This document shows positions 17,973 to 27,511 of a stretch of DNA of 64,000 nucleotides, piece by piece. This stretch comes from Cohnella zeiphila (GTDB lineage: Bacteria > Bacillota > Bacilli > Paenibacillales > Paenibacillaceae), in assembly GCF_014212055.1 (NCBI RefSeq), contig NZ_JACJVO010000007.1:235062-299061 (forward strand), given 5' to 3'. Position 1 is the stretch's first letter, and each line of letters starts with the position of its first letter. Under the pieces are notes generated by a model. It saw nothing but the letters and a program-made list of their open reading frames with translations. It was not told the origin of the DNA and ran no database searches. The translations under genes were made by a program, and so were the position numbers.

Positions 17973-18791
17973 CTAACTCACCTTATGCTCGATACGCAGC
18001 TTGTCGGCTACCATCGCGATGAATTCGGAATTGGTCGGCTTTGATTTGGCGATGTTGATCGTATAGCCGAACAGATGGCTGATGCTGTCGATGTTGCCGC
18101 GAGTCCAAGCAACCTCGATCGCATGGCGGATCGCCCGCTCGACGCGGGACGGCGTCGTTTTGAATTTCTCGGCGATCGCGGGATAGAGCGTTTTCGTAAT
18201 GGCGCCGAGAATCTCGATGTTGTTGTAAACCATCGTGATCGCTTCGCGCAAATACTGATATCCTTTAATATGAGCCGGCACGCCGATCTCGTGAATGATG
18301 CTCGTGATGTTGGCGTCCAGATTTTTCGGTTTGCCGATCGGAACGATATTCGACCGGGGAGCGGCGCTCATTGAAGCGATCGAAACGGAGGAGGTCGTCG
18401 CCGACGTCGAGGAACCGGCTAATTGCCGGATCCGGTTGGCCAGCACGTCCATGTCAAACGGCTTCAGTATGTAGTAGGAAGCGCCGAGCTGCACCGCGCG
18501 CTGCGTAATGTTCTCTTGACCGAACGCTGTCAGCATGATGATCTTCGGCATAGGCGACAAATTCATGTCGCGAAGTTTTTCCAGAACCCCAAGGCCGTCC
18601 AGGTGCGGCATGATGATATCGACGATCATGACGTCCGGAACGATCCGATTTTCTTCCAGTTGGCGGATGACTTCTTCACCATTGTAAGCGACTCCGATGA
18701 CCGTCATGTCATCCTGTTCTTCAATGTACTCAGACAACAGGTTCGTGAATTCTCGGTTGTCATCAGCCAGAAATACTTCGATCCGCTGCAA
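17973..18791 (-). CDS. spo0A: Sporulation master regulator Spo0A
   Basis: A 272-aa response regulator that commits the cell to sporulation when phosphorylated by the phosphorelay. The receiver domain has the acidic pair Asp10/Asp11, phospho-acceptor Asp58 in [13 protein letters not shown] and Lys110. A Ser/Thr/Ala hinge (about 125-150) leads to the DNA-binding domain, whose recognition region [18 protein letters not shown] is the invariant Spo0A signature. It starts at TTG 18791 with AAGGAGG 8 nt upstream. A consensus sigma-H promoter and 0A boxes lie upstream. Paired with spoIVB as in other spore-formers. Confidence 0.98.
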   Translation of the reverse strand: MQRIEVFLADDNREFTNLLSEYIEEQDDMTVIGVAYNGEEVIRQLEENRIVPDVMIVDIIMPHLDGLGVLEKLRDMNLSPMPKIIMLTAFGQENITQRAVQLGASYYILKPFDMDVLANRIRQLAGSSTSATTSSVSIASMSAAPRSNIVPIGKPKNLDANITSIIHEIGVPAHIKGYQYLREAITMVYNNIEILGAITKTLYPAIAEKFKTTPSRVERAIRHAIEVAWTRGNIDSISHLFGYTINIAKSKPTNSEFIAMVADKLRIEHKVS

Positions 18792-18904
18792 GGTCTGGTC
18801 CTCCTTCTACACGTTTGAGTTTCTGACAACCGATACGCGACAATTGCCGCTAAGTAACGGTTGCAGCTTGGTCAAAAAGAACTTTCGTTCCCTCCTCGTT
18901 ACCG

Positions 18905-18931
18905 ATTCGACATGGCCCATTCAATTCCTTC
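18905..18931 (-). promoter_or_regulatory. Sigma-H promoter of spo0A with an overlapping 0A box
   Basis: On the minus strand GAAGGAATT (18923-18931) matches the sigma-H -35 consensus RNAGGAWWW at every position. After 11 bp follows GTCGAAT (18905-18911), matching RNNGAAT. The 0A box TGTCGAA (18906-18912) overlaps the -10 element. The transcript would have a leader of about 105 nt before TTG 18791. Confidence 0.8.
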
Positions 18932-19016
18932 TAATCCGGAAATTATTTCTTTATTTTTTTGACGATATCGAATATAATTAATAATTTATGTCAATTGCCG
19001 TGTTTTTTCGCAGCTT

Positions 19017-19023
19017 TTCGACA
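19017..19023 (-). promoter_or_regulatory. Second 0A box (TGTCGAA) in the spo0A upstream region
   Basis: An exact 0A-box heptamer reading TGTCGAA on the minus strand, about 90 bp upstream of the sigma-H -35. Autoregulation by Spo0A~P is expected from B. subtilis. The 282 nt between spo0A and spoIVB are AT-rich and hold no gene. Confidence 0.55.
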
Positions 19024-19062
19024 AATGTTCGGATTTTAGCCGGTTTTCGAAAAAAAACGAAA

Positions 19063-19090
19063 CATCTAAGGCGTCAAACCGCCTTAGATG
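19063..19090 (-). terminator. Terminator overlapping the 3' end of spoIVB
   Basis: A perfect 10-bp stem (CATCTAAGGC with GCCTTAGATG) around an 8-nt loop, followed on the minus strand by TTTCGTTTTTTTTCG. The spoIVB stop codon (19074-19076) lies inside the loop. Confidence 0.85.
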
Positions 19091-20402
19091 CCGCCTGTTC
19101 CGGTTGAAGCACGATGCCCGCGTCCTGCAGCATCCACTCGATAAAGCAGCCATAACCGGAAGTCGGGTCGTTTACGAATACATGAGTGACTGCGCCGACA
19201 AGCTTGCCGTTCTGAAGAATCGGACTGCCGCTCATTCCTTGTACGATGCCGCCCGTCTTATCCAGCAGCTTCGGATCGGTAATCCGAATCACCAGCCCTT
19301 TGGTCGCCGGCACCTGCTGCTTCGAGACGTGAACGATTTGGATATCGAACTTCTCGACCTTCTGTCCGTTGACGACCGTCAAAATTTCCGCCGGTCCTTC
19401 TTTTACCTCTTCGGCGAACGCGACCGGCACCGGATCTTGATGGAAGGAATGATCGGGAAGCTTATCCATTTTTCCGAAAATGCCGAACGCCGTGTTTTTC
19501 TCTACGCTGCCGAGCGTCTTGCCTTCCTTGATGAACATCGCCCGTTTCTCGCCGGGTTCGCCGCTTTGGCTCTTGGAAATCGACAGCACGTTGGACTGCA
19601 GGATCTGTCCGCTGCCGACCGAGATCGGCGTCTGCGTGTCCATATCCGTAATGACGTGGCCAAGCGCCCCGTACATGCCCTGGTCCGGCGCATAGAACGT
19701 CAGAGTGCCGACGCCTGCCGCGGAATCGCGAATATACAGCCCCAGCCGCCAAGCCTGGTCTTCCCGGTCAAACGCGGGCGTCAGCGAGGTGCGGAAAGTC
19801 GATTTGCCCCGTTTCACTTCGAGCTGAAGCGGTTGGCCGCTCTTGCCCGCTTGTTCCGCCAATCCCGCCACTTTCGTGATGTCGTTCAGCTTTGTTCCAT
19901 TAATGGATACGATCAAGTCGCCGAGCTTCAGCTTGGCTTCTTCTCCTGGCGATTTCTTCGTTCCGTTGCCGGTCTGAATTATATGGTGGCCGACGACCAT
20001 GATGCCTGCCGCCTTCACCTTGACCCCGATCGTTTGGCCTCCGGGCACGACCCGAAGATCCGGTACGACTTGCAGTTTGACCGTCTTGAACGGAATTTTG
20101 CCGAACAGCTTCAGCTTGAGCTCCGTCACTCCGCTGTTCCGAGGCTGGATGGACAAGGGCTGATGAAGATCGACCGGTACGATCGAACGGGATGAGCCGT
20201 TGATTCGCGCCACTTCGGGATTCAGTGTGCCCTGTGCATGAACCGGCATGGCATAATGCAGATGCTTGGATTGACCCGAGAAAAGCCTTAACTCGTGGGG
20301 AAACTCCGCGTAATGGCGTATGGGAGCGGTAGTCGCGGCCAAACACAGAGATAGGACGAGAAGGAGGCCGATGGTACGTCGAATGGAGGGCTTACGGTTC
20401 AA
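19074..20402 (-). CDS. spoIVB: SpoIVB serine peptidase (S55), forespore-to-mother-cell signal
   Basis: A 442-aa protease secreted from the forespore that cleaves SpoIVFA and so triggers SpoIVFB processing of pro-sigma-K. One N-terminal helix (about 12-27) serves as signal/anchor. A PDZ domain (about 120-215, with KLGDLIVSINGTKLND) precedes the S55 peptidase domain. Catalytic His249 is in GALGHVITD and catalytic Ser391 in GIVQGMSGSPI. I start it at TTG 20402, 10 nt after GGGAG; GTG 20411 is almost on top of that SD. Placed next to spo0A, as in B. subtilis. Confidence 0.95.
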   Translation of the reverse strand: MNRKPSIRRTIGLLLVLSLCLAATTAPIRHYAEFPHELRLFSGQSKHLHYAMPVHAQGTLNPEVARINGSSRSIVPVDLHQPLSIQPRNSGVTELKLKLFGKIPFKTVKLQVVPDLRVVPGGQTIGVKVKAAGIMVVGHHIIQTGNGTKKSPGEEAKLKLGDLIVSINGTKLNDITKVAGLAEQAGKSGQPLQLEVKRGKSTFRTSLTPAFDREDQAWRLGLYIRDSAAGVGTLTFYAPDQGMYGALGHVITDMDTQTPISVGSGQILQSNVLSISKSQSGEPGEKRAMFIKEGKTLGSVEKNTAFGIFGKMDKLPDHSFHQDPVPVAFAEEVKEGPAEILTVVNGQKVEKFDIQIVHVSKQQVPATKGLVIRITDPKLLDKTGGIVQGMSGSPILQNGKLVGAVTHVFVNDPTSGYGCFIEWMLQDAGIVLQPEQAASKAV

Positions 20403-20527
20403 AGGTCTCACGCTCCCTTACAGTCTTTCCGGCATCCGATCTTGCCGGCAACGTACCTATAAGGTAACCGCGCCCCCCCGCTTTTATGTTCCCGAAAAGC
20501 TTCCTTGAATCCGATTTTTTCGCGTCC

Positions 20528-22213
20528 TTACGCGTTTTTTTGGCGGTGTGCCAACAGCAGCATTTCCTGAGCGTGATGACGGGTTTTTTCCGTTACTTCC
20601 ACCCCGCCGAGCATGCGCGCCAGCTCTTCGACCCGCTGGGAATCCTTCAATTCCGCTACGGAAGTCGACGTTCTGCCGTCTTCGTTAATTCGCTTCGATA
20701 TTTCGTACTGATGATCGGCCATGCATGCCACTTGCGGCAGATGGGTGATGGCGAATACTTGAACCGAAGCGGCCAGCCGCGACAGCTTGTCGGCGACGGC
20801 TTGCGCGGCGCGGCCGCTTACCCCGGTATCGACTTCGTCGAAGACGAGTACGGGAATACGGTCGATTCGGGAGAAAATCGCTTTGAGCGCAAGCATGACG
20901 CGGGACATCTCGCCGCCCGACGCGATCTTGGAGAGCGGCTTCGGCGGCTCGCCGGGATTCGTGGACAGCAGAAACTCCGCGGTATCGGAACCGACGGACG
21001 TGAGCGCACCGGAATCGAGCCGCACCTCGAACACCGCTCGTTCCATCTGCAAGTCGCGCAGCTCCTGTACGATCGCCTGGGCCAGCTTCTTGGCCGCATC
21101 CCGGCGTATGCCGGAGAGAAGCTCGGCCTGCTGCGTCAGTTCGTCGTTCAATAAACGCTCGCGATCGGTCAGCTCGCGAAGCCGCTCTTCGCGGTTGTCG
21201 AGCTTCTCCGTCTCCGCTTGAATTTGTTCCCGATAGGACATAATATCGGCGATGGTCTCGCCGTACTTCCGCTTCAAGCCGTGCAGCAGGTCGAGGCGTT
21301 CTTCGATCAGCGCCAGACGATCGGGGTTGAACTCGATGTCTTCGCGATAATCGCGCAGCTGAAAGCTGACGTCTTCCGCATTGTAATACGCGGATTGAAG
21401 CTGTTCGAGCATCGGCGACAGCTTGCCCGGATCGACTTTGACGATCTCCTCGAGCTTGGCGAGCGCTTTGGAGAACGCCGCCAGACCTTTGGCCCCGCTC
21501 AGCCATTCGTAAGCCTCCGCCGAAGCTTCATACAGCTTCTCCGAGTGAGTCAGCTTCTTGCGTTCTTCCTGAAGCTGTTCATCCTCATCCGGCTTCAGCT
21601 TGGCCGCCGCGATCTCTTCAAGCTGATATCGATACAAGTCGAGCATCTGCATCTGTTGGCGGGACGTATCTTCGAGTTCTTTTCGCTCGCGTACCGTTTG
21701 TTGATATTCCCGGAAGCGCTCCGCATACGCGTCTTTCAAGGGGAGGATAACGTCTCCGGCATACTGGTCCAGCCATTCGAGATGCCGTTCGGTCCGAAGA
21801 AGCGACTGGTGCTCGTGCTGACCGTGAATGTTGACCAGGTGCTCGCCGATTTCCCGCAGCATCGATAACGTTGCGCTTTGGCCGTTGATTCGCGCCGAGG
21901 ATTTGCCATGGGCGTGAAGCTCGCGGCGGATGAGCAGCGTCTCCTCTTCGCTCGCCTGAATGCCCAGCCGTCTCAGAGCGTCCCATACCGGATGCCCTTC
22001 CGGCAGATCGAACAGCGCCTCGATGTCCGCGCGATCCTGCCCGTGGCGTATCATCTCGGCGGAACCGCGTCCGCCTGCGATAAGCGTAAGCGCATCGATA
22101 ATCATCGACTTGCCGGCCCCGGTCTCTCCCGTCAGCACATGAAACCCTTCATGGAATCGAACCCTAACCGACTCGATTACCGCGAGATGGCGAATGGCTA
22201 GCTCTTTTAGCAT
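20528..22213 (-). CDS. recN: DNA repair protein RecN (SMC-like ATPase)
   Basis: A 561-aa SMC-family ATPase acting early in double-strand-break repair. The N-terminal Walker A is LTGETGAGKSMIIDAL. Long coiled-coil arms occupy about 160-390. The C-terminal half has a signature-like IASGGEMSRVMLALK and Walker B VLVFDEVDTGVSGRAAQAV. ATG 22213 has AAGGAGG 8 nt upstream. It lies 41 nt behind argR, the canonical ahrC-recN arrangement. A 125-nt gap separates it from spoIVB; I see no clear terminator there. Confidence 0.97.
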   Translation of the reverse strand: MLKELAIRHLAVIESVRVRFHEGFHVLTGETGAGKSMIIDALTLIAGGRGSAEMIRHGQDRADIEALFDLPEGHPVWDALRRLGIQASEEETLLIRRELHAHGKSSARINGQSATLSMLREIGEHLVNIHGQHEHQSLLRTERHLEWLDQYAGDVILPLKDAYAERFREYQQTVRERKELEDTSRQQMQMLDLYRYQLEEIAAAKLKPDEDEQLQEERKKLTHSEKLYEASAEAYEWLSGAKGLAAFSKALAKLEEIVKVDPGKLSPMLEQLQSAYYNAEDVSFQLRDYREDIEFNPDRLALIEERLDLLHGLKRKYGETIADIMSYREQIQAETEKLDNREERLRELTDRERLLNDELTQQAELLSGIRRDAAKKLAQAIVQELRDLQMERAVFEVRLDSGALTSVGSDTAEFLLSTNPGEPPKPLSKIASGGEMSRVMLALKAIFSRIDRIPVLVFDEVDTGVSGRAAQAVADKLSRLAASVQVFAITHLPQVACMADHQYEISKRINEDGRTSTSVAELKDSQRVEELARMLGGVEVTEKTRHHAQEMLLLAHRQKNA

Positions 22214-22254
22214 TCCCTCTTCCTCCTTGAAAAGAAAACCCACAGAGTGGAGCT

Positions 22255-22704
22255 TTAACGAATCATATCGTGAAGGCGCTCGACCAACGCCGCGCCCTGC
22301 TCCTTCGATCTGCAGATCAGCAGCGTCGTGTCGTCGCCGCTGATCGAGCCCATGATCTCCGGCCAATCCATGCCGTCGATCAGGGCGGCGATCGTATTCG
22401 CCGTTCCGGGCAAGCACTTGACGACGACGAGATTGTCTGCCGCCTCCGCCTGCACGAAATGATCGACAAGCGCCCGCTTCAGCTTGAGGGCAGGGTTATA
22501 TCGCTGATCCTGCGGCATCGAATATTTGTAGCGGCCGTCTTCCAGCGGTACTTTGATCAGCTGCATCTCCTTAATGTCGCGCGAGACGGTCGCTTGGGTT
22601 ACGTTAACCCCTTCGCTTCGCAAAGCTTCGACCAGATCCTCCTGGGTTTCGATCTCCCCCGAGCCGATCAGCTCGCGTATTTTGCGCTGTCGTTGTCCTT
22701 TCAT
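22255..22704 (-). CDS. argR: Arginine repressor ArgR/AhrC
   Basis: A 149-aa hexameric regulator that represses arginine biosynthesis and activates catabolism when arginine-bound. The N-terminal winged helix (about 1-65) contains QATVSRDIKEMQLIKV. The C-terminal oligomerisation and arginine-binding domain contains PGTANTIAALIDGMDW and GSISGDDTTLLIC, whose acidic pair contacts arginine. Its ATG overlaps the stop of the upstream membrane gene by 4 nt (ATGA). Confidence 0.96.
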   Translation of the reverse strand: MKGQRQRKIRELIGSGEIETQEDLVEALRSEGVNVTQATVSRDIKEMQLIKVPLEDGRYKYSMPQDQRYNPALKLKRALVDHFVQAEAADNLVVVKCLPGTANTIAALIDGMDWPEIMGSISGDDTTLLICRSKEQGAALVERLHDMIR

Positions 22705-23225
22705 CCGTTCTCATCCTCCACCTTGAACCGTACCGTTCGGACCCAGCGCTGTGCCGGGTCGGCCACGACGATTCCTTCGCAATCGGGGAACAGCAGCGAA
22801 TAGATCATCAGTCGGTCCCGCAGACCGCTGGCCGTCCACTCGATCGGCATTCGCGCTTTTTCCAATTTGACCAAGTAATACAGATCTTCCTTAACCGCCA
22901 AATAATCGAAGTAAAGCCGCGTCGGCTGCAGCGGGCCTTCGTCGACCTTTACGCCGAGCGGAATGCGGTGCTTCCCCGACAGCACCTCGTAACCGTGGCT
23001 CTCGAGGAATTCGACCGCCTCGTCCCTCAGCACTTCGCCCGAATCGGCCAGCTTGCGGATGCGGTGGCCCGGCGGCTCGTGAAGCCACTTGTAGAACCGC
23101 CTAAAAAACCACCAAAGCAGAAGTCCGATCGCTACGAGAAAAATCAGCCAATCGCCCAGCTTCGCCACGAGCCGCAACTCCCTCATTGCCGGCTGGCCGG
23201 AAGCGATTCGTTTTGAACGAGCCAC
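22701..23225 (-). CDS. Unrecognised membrane protein between the TlyA-type gene and argR
   Basis: A 174-aa protein with one strong membrane helix (about 24-42, GDWLIFLVAIGLLLWWFF), a basic stretch, then a soluble domain of about 120 residues with alternating strands (RLYFDYLAVKEDLYYLVKLEKA, EGIVVADPAQRWVRTVRFKV). I do not recognise the family; the strand pattern could be a nuclease-like or NERD-like fold, but no catalytic motif is clear. GTG 23225 is the likely start; ATG 23186 lacks an SD. It shares a 4-nt overlap with argR, so it is co-translated with it. B. subtilis has no gene at this position. Confidence 0.75.
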   Translation of the reverse strand: MARSKRIASGQPAMRELRLVAKLGDWLIFLVAIGLLLWWFFRRFYKWLHEPPGHRIRKLADSGEVLRDEAVEFLESHGYEVLSGKHRIPLGVKVDEGPLQPTRLYFDYLAVKEDLYYLVKLEKARMPIEWTASGLRDRLMIYSLLFPDCEGIVVADPAQRWVRTVRFKVEDENG

Positions 23226-23295
23226 GGCCGCCCTTACTTATTCGAGCCGGCCGAGGCCATTTCCTTTTTGGGCGATAAACGCTTTGCAATAAAAA

Positions 23296-23349
23296 GGAGC
23301 TGCCGGGCAGAACGAGGCTGTCCATCAGACGCCGTTCTTCGGCAGCTCC
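23296..23349 (-). terminator. Terminator after the TlyA-type gene
   Basis: GGAGCTGCCG (23296-23305) pairs perfectly with CGGCAGCTCC (23340-23349), extended by an inner AGAACG/CGTTCT helix. On the minus strand TTTTTATTG follows. It separates the dxs unit from the argR-recN unit. Confidence 0.85.
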
Positions 23350-23406
23350 GGGCGTTGCGACGTATGGCGTCAGCCTGGATTAATGCAAATCATGATTCCA
23401 TCACCG

Positions 23407-24258
23407 TTATGAATCGCCTCTGCGAAAAGCGGTTCGGGCGTCGGCGGCCGCCTGGCGCGCCCACTCGGCGAATTTCTCCGCCTTTCCGGCTTCCGCTTCG
23501 GCTGAAGCGTTCTCGGCTCTCCGTTTCCAATAACCGAGAAATTCGATATTGCCTTCTCCCCCGGTGATCGGAGAGTACGTTAAGCCCTGAAGCTCAAAAC
23601 CGCATGCGTCGGCAAAACCGAGCACTTCCCTTACCACCGCTTCATGAACGGCGGAATCGCGAACGACGCCCGACTTGCCGACTTGTTCCCGGCCGGCTTC
23701 GAATTGCGGCTTGATCAGCGCCACCGTTCCTCCTCCCGCCGGGAGAAGCGGCGCCAGCGCCGGGAAGATATGCTTCAGCGAAATAAACGAGACGTCGATC
23801 GTCGCGAAGTCCGGAGGCGGTCCATCCAACTGACCGGGCTCCACGTGCCGAAAGTTGGTCCGCTCCATAACCCGGACTCTTTCGTCCTGACGCAGGGACC
23901 AGTCCAACTGGTTGTAGCCGACGTCCAGCGCATAAACGAATGCGGCCCCGTGCTGCAGCGCGCAATCCGTAAACCCTCCGGTCGAGGCGCCGATGTCCAA
24001 CATGACCGCGCCGGACAAAACCAGGCCGAAATGGCGAATCGCCTTCTCCAGCTTCTGTCCGCCGCGGCTGACGTAAGGGTGCGGAGCTCCTTTGACGACG
24101 ATCTCCGCATCCCGCGGCACCTTCGTTCCGGCCTTGTCCACCTTCTCCGAGCCGACGAGCACCAGCCCCGCCATGATCGCGGCCTTGGCCTTCTCCCGGC
24201 TTTCAAAAAAACCTTGCTCCAACAACAATACGTCCAATCGTTCCTTCATGGTCGTCAT
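23407..24258 (-). CDS. yqxC: TlyA-family rRNA 2'-O-methyltransferase (YqxC)
   Basis: A 283-aa protein. The N-terminal S4 RNA-binding domain spans about 1-65 (RLDVLLLEQGFFESREKAKA). The FtsJ-like methyltransferase domain follows, with SAM motif MLDIGASTGGFTDCAL and the catalytic K-D-K-E type residues around DIGAS, IDVSFISLKHI and ALIKPQFE. Mycobacterial TlyA methylates 16S and 23S rRNA; the Bacillus orthologue sits between dxs and ahrC, as here. I start it at ATG 24258, 7 nt behind the dxs stop; ATG 24249 is possible. Confidence 0.92.
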   Translation of the reverse strand: MTTMKERLDVLLLEQGFFESREKAKAAIMAGLVLVGSEKVDKAGTKVPRDAEIVVKGAPHPYVSRGGQKLEKAIRHFGLVLSGAVMLDIGASTGGFTDCALQHGAAFVYALDVGYNQLDWSLRQDERVRVMERTNFRHVEPGQLDGPPPDFATIDVSFISLKHIFPALAPLLPAGGGTVALIKPQFEAGREQVGKSGVVRDSAVHEAVVREVLGFADACGFELQGLTYSPITGGEGNIEFLGYWKRRAENASAEAEAGKAEKFAEWARQAAADARTAFRRGDS

Positions 24259-24265
24259 CTCGCGG

Positions 24266-26155
24266 TCAGGTTGCCTTTTGGCGGACGCGCACCGCCTTGG
24301 CGCGCAGCTCTTGCGCGACATGTTCGGCGGTCAAACCGGTCTCCGCACGCTGCTCCTTAATGCTGGCATGCTCGACGAAACGGTCGGGAACGCCCATCAA
24401 GCTGATCGATAAGTGATGTATCTGGCGCTGCGCGTAAAATTCCAGAATCGCGCTGCCGAGGCCGCCGGCTATCGCCGTTTCCTCCAGAACGAGCATCGGC
24501 TGATTCATCTGCGCCATGGAGAGCAGCATCTCCTCATCCAGCGGCTTGATGAACCGCGCGTTGACGACGCGGACGCCGATTCCTTCGCGTTTCAGCAATT
24601 CGGCGGCTTCCTCCGCCACCTGCACCATCGGTCCTACCGCTAGGACTGTGGCGTAATCGCCTTCCCGCACCGTCTCCCACTTGCCGATCGGAATCGGCTG
24701 CGGGTGTTCGTCCATCGGCACGCCGAGCCCGTTAATGCGGGCGTAACGAACGGCAATCGGGCCGTCGTTATAGTCGACGGCGGTCTTCATCATGCGCCGC
24801 AGCTCGTTCTCGTCCTTGGGCATCATGAGCACCAGGTTCGGAACGTGCCGAAGAAATGCAATGTCGTAAACGCCCTGGTGCGTCTCGCCGTCAGGGCCGA
24901 CAAGGCCGGCTCGGTCGATGGCGAAGATGACGTTGGCGTTGTGACGGCAAATGTCGTGAACGACCTGGTCATAGGCGCGCTGCAGGAACGTCGAATAAAC
25001 CGCGAATACCGGCTTTAGCCCTTCCAGCGCCAGCGCGGCCGACATCGTCGCCGCATGCTGCTCCGCGATCCCGACGTCGAACATCCGGTCCGGGAACCGC
25101 TTGGCGAACGGAATAAGTCCCGAACCTGCCGGCATGGCGGGCGTAATGGCGACGATCCGTTCGTCCCGCTCGGCCAGTTCGATCAGCGAGTTGCCGAACA
25201 CTTCCGTATACATCGGAGGACCGACCGGCTTGACGACTTGGCCGGATTCGATCTTGTACGGCGTGATGCCGTGCCATTTCAGCGAATCGGCTTCCGCCGG
25301 CGAGTAACCTTTTCCCTTGACGGTTAGCACGTGAATCAGTACCGGACCGTCCACCTTGTCGGCTTGGCGGAACGTATCGAGCAGCTTCTCGATATCGTGG
25401 CCGTCGACAGGGCCGAAATATTTCAGTCCGAATTCCTCGAACAGCATGCCCGGCACGACCAGATATTTGAAGCCGTCCTTCACCCGTTCCGCGGTCTTCG
25501 CCAGCTTGCCGCCTACGGCCGGAATTTTGCGCAGCAGCCATTCGAGTTCCTCTTTGGCTTTGCGGTACGTCTTGTCGGAACGGACTTTCCCGAGGTAATT
25601 ATGCAAAGCCCCGACGTTCGGCGCGATCGACATTTCGTTGTCGTTCAGTACGACCGTCAACTTGCGTTTCTCGTGGCCGATATGGTTGAGCGCCTCAAGC
25701 GCCATCCCGCCGGTCAGCGCCCCGTCGCCGATAACGGCAAGAACTTTATTGGTTTCGCCTTTGAGATCGCGGGCGAGCGCCATGCCGATCGCTGCGGAGA
25801 GCGACGTGCTGCTGTGGCCGGCTTCCCAGACGTCATGCTCGCTTTCCGTGCGCTTGACGAAGCCGCACAGGCCGTCCTTCTGGCGCAGCGTATGGAACCG
25901 GTCCATGCGTCCCGTCAGCATCTTGTGAACGTAAGCCTGGTGACCGACATCGAAGATGAACTTGTCGCTCGGGCTGTTATATAAATAGTGCATCGCCAAC
26001 GTAAGCTCCACGACGCCGAGATTCGGCGCCAGATGGCCGCCCGTCGAGGACAATTGTTCAATCAGGAATTGACGAATTTCCTGAGCAAGCTGCGGCAGTT
26101 CGCCAACGCTCAGCTTTTTAAGGTCCGACGGACTGTCGATTCGATCGAGCAGCAA
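24266..26155 (-). CDS. dxs: 1-deoxy-D-xylulose-5-phosphate synthase
   Basis: A 629-aa thiamine-diphosphate enzyme that condenses pyruvate with glyceraldehyde 3-phosphate, the first step of the MEP isoprenoid route. The N-terminal TPP domain has [30 protein letters not shown] and the TPP motif [16 protein letters not shown]. The pyrimidine domain has [18 protein letters not shown] and a C-terminal transketolase domain follows. It starts at TTG 26155; the SD is modest. A promoter with an extended -10 lies about 90 nt upstream. Next to ispA and ctaB it forms an isoprenoid neighbourhood. Confidence 0.97.
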   Translation of the reverse strand: MLLDRIDSPSDLKKLSVGELPQLAQEIRQFLIEQLSSTGGHLAPNLGVVELTLAMHYLYNSPSDKFIFDVGHQAYVHKMLTGRMDRFHTLRQKDGLCGFVKRTESEHDVWEAGHSSTSLSAAIGMALARDLKGETNKVLAVIGDGALTGGMALEALNHIGHEKRKLTVVLNDNEMSIAPNVGALHNYLGKVRSDKTYRKAKEELEWLLRKIPAVGGKLAKTAERVKDGFKYLVVPGMLFEEFGLKYFGPVDGHDIEKLLDTFRQADKVDGPVLIHVLTVKGKGYSPAEADSLKWHGITPYKIESGQVVKPVGPPMYTEVFGNSLIELAERDERIVAITPAMPAGSGLIPFAKRFPDRMFDVGIAEQHAATMSAALALEGLKPVFAVYSTFLQRAYDQVVHDICRHNANVIFAIDRAGLVGPDGETHQGVYDIAFLRHVPNLVLMMPKDENELRRMMKTAVDYNDGPIAVRYARINGLGVPMDEHPQPIPIGKWETVREGDYATVLAVGPMVQVAEEAAELLKREGIGVRVVNARFIKPLDEEMLLSMAQMNQPMLVLEETAIAGGLGSAILEFYAQRQIHHLSISLMGVPDRFVEHASIKEQRAETGLTAEHVAQELRAKAVRVRQKAT

Positions 26156-26245
26156 GTAGGTTCCCCACTTTCTCCGGATTTGACGGTGCGCTCCGCAGGC
26201 GCGAAAGCGAATAGAGCCGTCTCCTTAAACATGGATATTGCACCT

Positions 26246-26275
26246 ATTATAGCATACACGGAATTCAAAGCCCAA
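26246..26275 (-). promoter_or_regulatory. Sigma-A promoter of dxs (extended -10)
   Basis: On the minus strand TTGGGC (26270-26275), an 18-bp spacer ending in TGC, then TATAAT (26246-26251). The TG extension compensates for the weak -35. Confidence 0.65.
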
Positions 26276-26377
26276 AACACGAATTTTCCTCATTCGCCCC
26301 GATTCGACGAGCTGCTGGCCGAATTTCTTCGATTTTCGCAGGTTCGGCACCGATCGAACGCTTCCCACAAAAGCAAA

Positions 26378-26395
26378 ATCCCCCGAACGGGGGAT
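26378..26395 (-). terminator. Terminator of ctaB
   Basis: On the minus strand ATCCCCC-GTTC-GGGGGAT is followed by TTTGCTTTTG. It starts 7 nt behind the ctaB stop. Confidence 0.75.
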
Positions 26396-26402
26396 CGCAA
26401 TT

Positions 26403-27323
26403 TTAGAACAAAGGAGCGATGAACGAGTAGCCGATAATAAGGAGCATCAGCACCGTCATATGGTTCAACGAGAAAATGAACATCGTTCGGGCCCATCCGC
26501 TCTCTTCCATTCGGCGGTAGCCGACAACGCTCAGAATGAGCCAGCCGAGGCTGATCAGCGCATTCGTCACGGCAATGTAGGGGTTCCAAAGCCAGAACAG
26601 GATGCTGGACAGGAACAGAGCCGCCAAATAAACGTTCATTTGCACGTACGTCCTTCTCATGCCCTTGACGACCGGCAGCATCGGAATCCCGGCCGCCCGG
26701 TACTCTTCCATCCGGCGAATCGCGATCGCGTAGAAGTGCGGCATTTGCCAGATCAGCATCAGAACGAACAGCGCAATGATGCCGGGGTGAAGCATGTCCG
26801 AAGAGATAGCCGCCCAGCCGATGAGGGGAGGCATGGCTCCCGACAAGCTGCCGACTTCCGTATTATAAACGGTTCTGCGCTTCGTCCACATCGTATAAGG
26901 CACGACGTAGATGAACAAGCCCAGAAAGCCGAAAACCGCGGCGAGCGGCGAAGCCAAATACAGCGCGATCAAACCGACGATCGCGATCCAGAAGCCGACG
27001 ATCAATCCGCTCGTCAAGCCGACGATGCCGGACACGGTCGGCCGTTTTTTGGTCCGTTCCATGATTCCGTCGATATCCCGGTCATATAAATTGTTAAAGA
27101 CGCCTGCCGCTCCGATCACGAGCGACGATCCGATCAGCGCGAGTACGATGTTGCCGATTTTCTCGAAAAAAGGAATATGGTGAACGTACAGCGCCATGCT
27201 CAAGCCGGCGAACATCGCGATGAGGTTGGACTTGATGATGCCGATCTTGATCGTATCGAAGACCACTTTCGTAAAAGAAGTCGAAGTTTCCCCGATTCCA
27301 ATCGTGTTGCTCTGCATCCGCAC
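26403..27323 (-). CDS. ctaB: Protoheme IX farnesyltransferase (heme O synthase)
   Basis: A 306-aa UbiA-family membrane prenyltransferase that transfers farnesyl from farnesyl diphosphate to heme B for cytochrome oxidases. About nine helices are visible. The first Asp-rich motif is NLYDRDIDGIMERTKKRP (N-x3-D-x3-D), and the second loop has YTMWTKRRTVYNTEVGSLSGA, both family signatures. It starts at GTG 27323, with GGAGGGAG about 10 nt upstream; an in-frame ATG is two codons later. Its position between ispA (which makes its substrate) and dxs differs from B. subtilis. It has its own terminator and so is probably monocistronic. Confidence 0.95.
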   Translation of the reverse strand: MRMQSNTIGIGETSTSFTKVVFDTIKIGIIKSNLIAMFAGLSMALYVHHIPFFEKIGNIVLALIGSSLVIGAAGVFNNLYDRDIDGIMERTKKRPTVSGIVGLTSGLIVGFWIAIVGLIALYLASPLAAVFGFLGLFIYVVPYTMWTKRRTVYNTEVGSLSGAMPPLIGWAAISSDMLHPGIIALFVLMLIWQMPHFYAIAIRRMEEYRAAGIPMLPVVKGMRRTYVQMNVYLAALFLSSILFWLWNPYIAVTNALISLGWLILSVVGYRRMEESGWARTMFIFSLNHMTVLMLLIIGYSFIAPLF

Positions 27324-27511
27324 GACAGTAACACTCCCTCCTGCATTCTCACTTTTCTAATCTACCATAAAAAAGGGGTTTCGTGCCGGTTAAGCGCAAG
27401 CCATCATCATTTTGTCAAAAGTGTGTGTCGCTTTCGTGAAATGCCGATTATGCCCGATTACAAGAAGTATGGCCTTCCGAATGCCTTCCCATCGCCATTG
27501 ATCCCAAAAAA

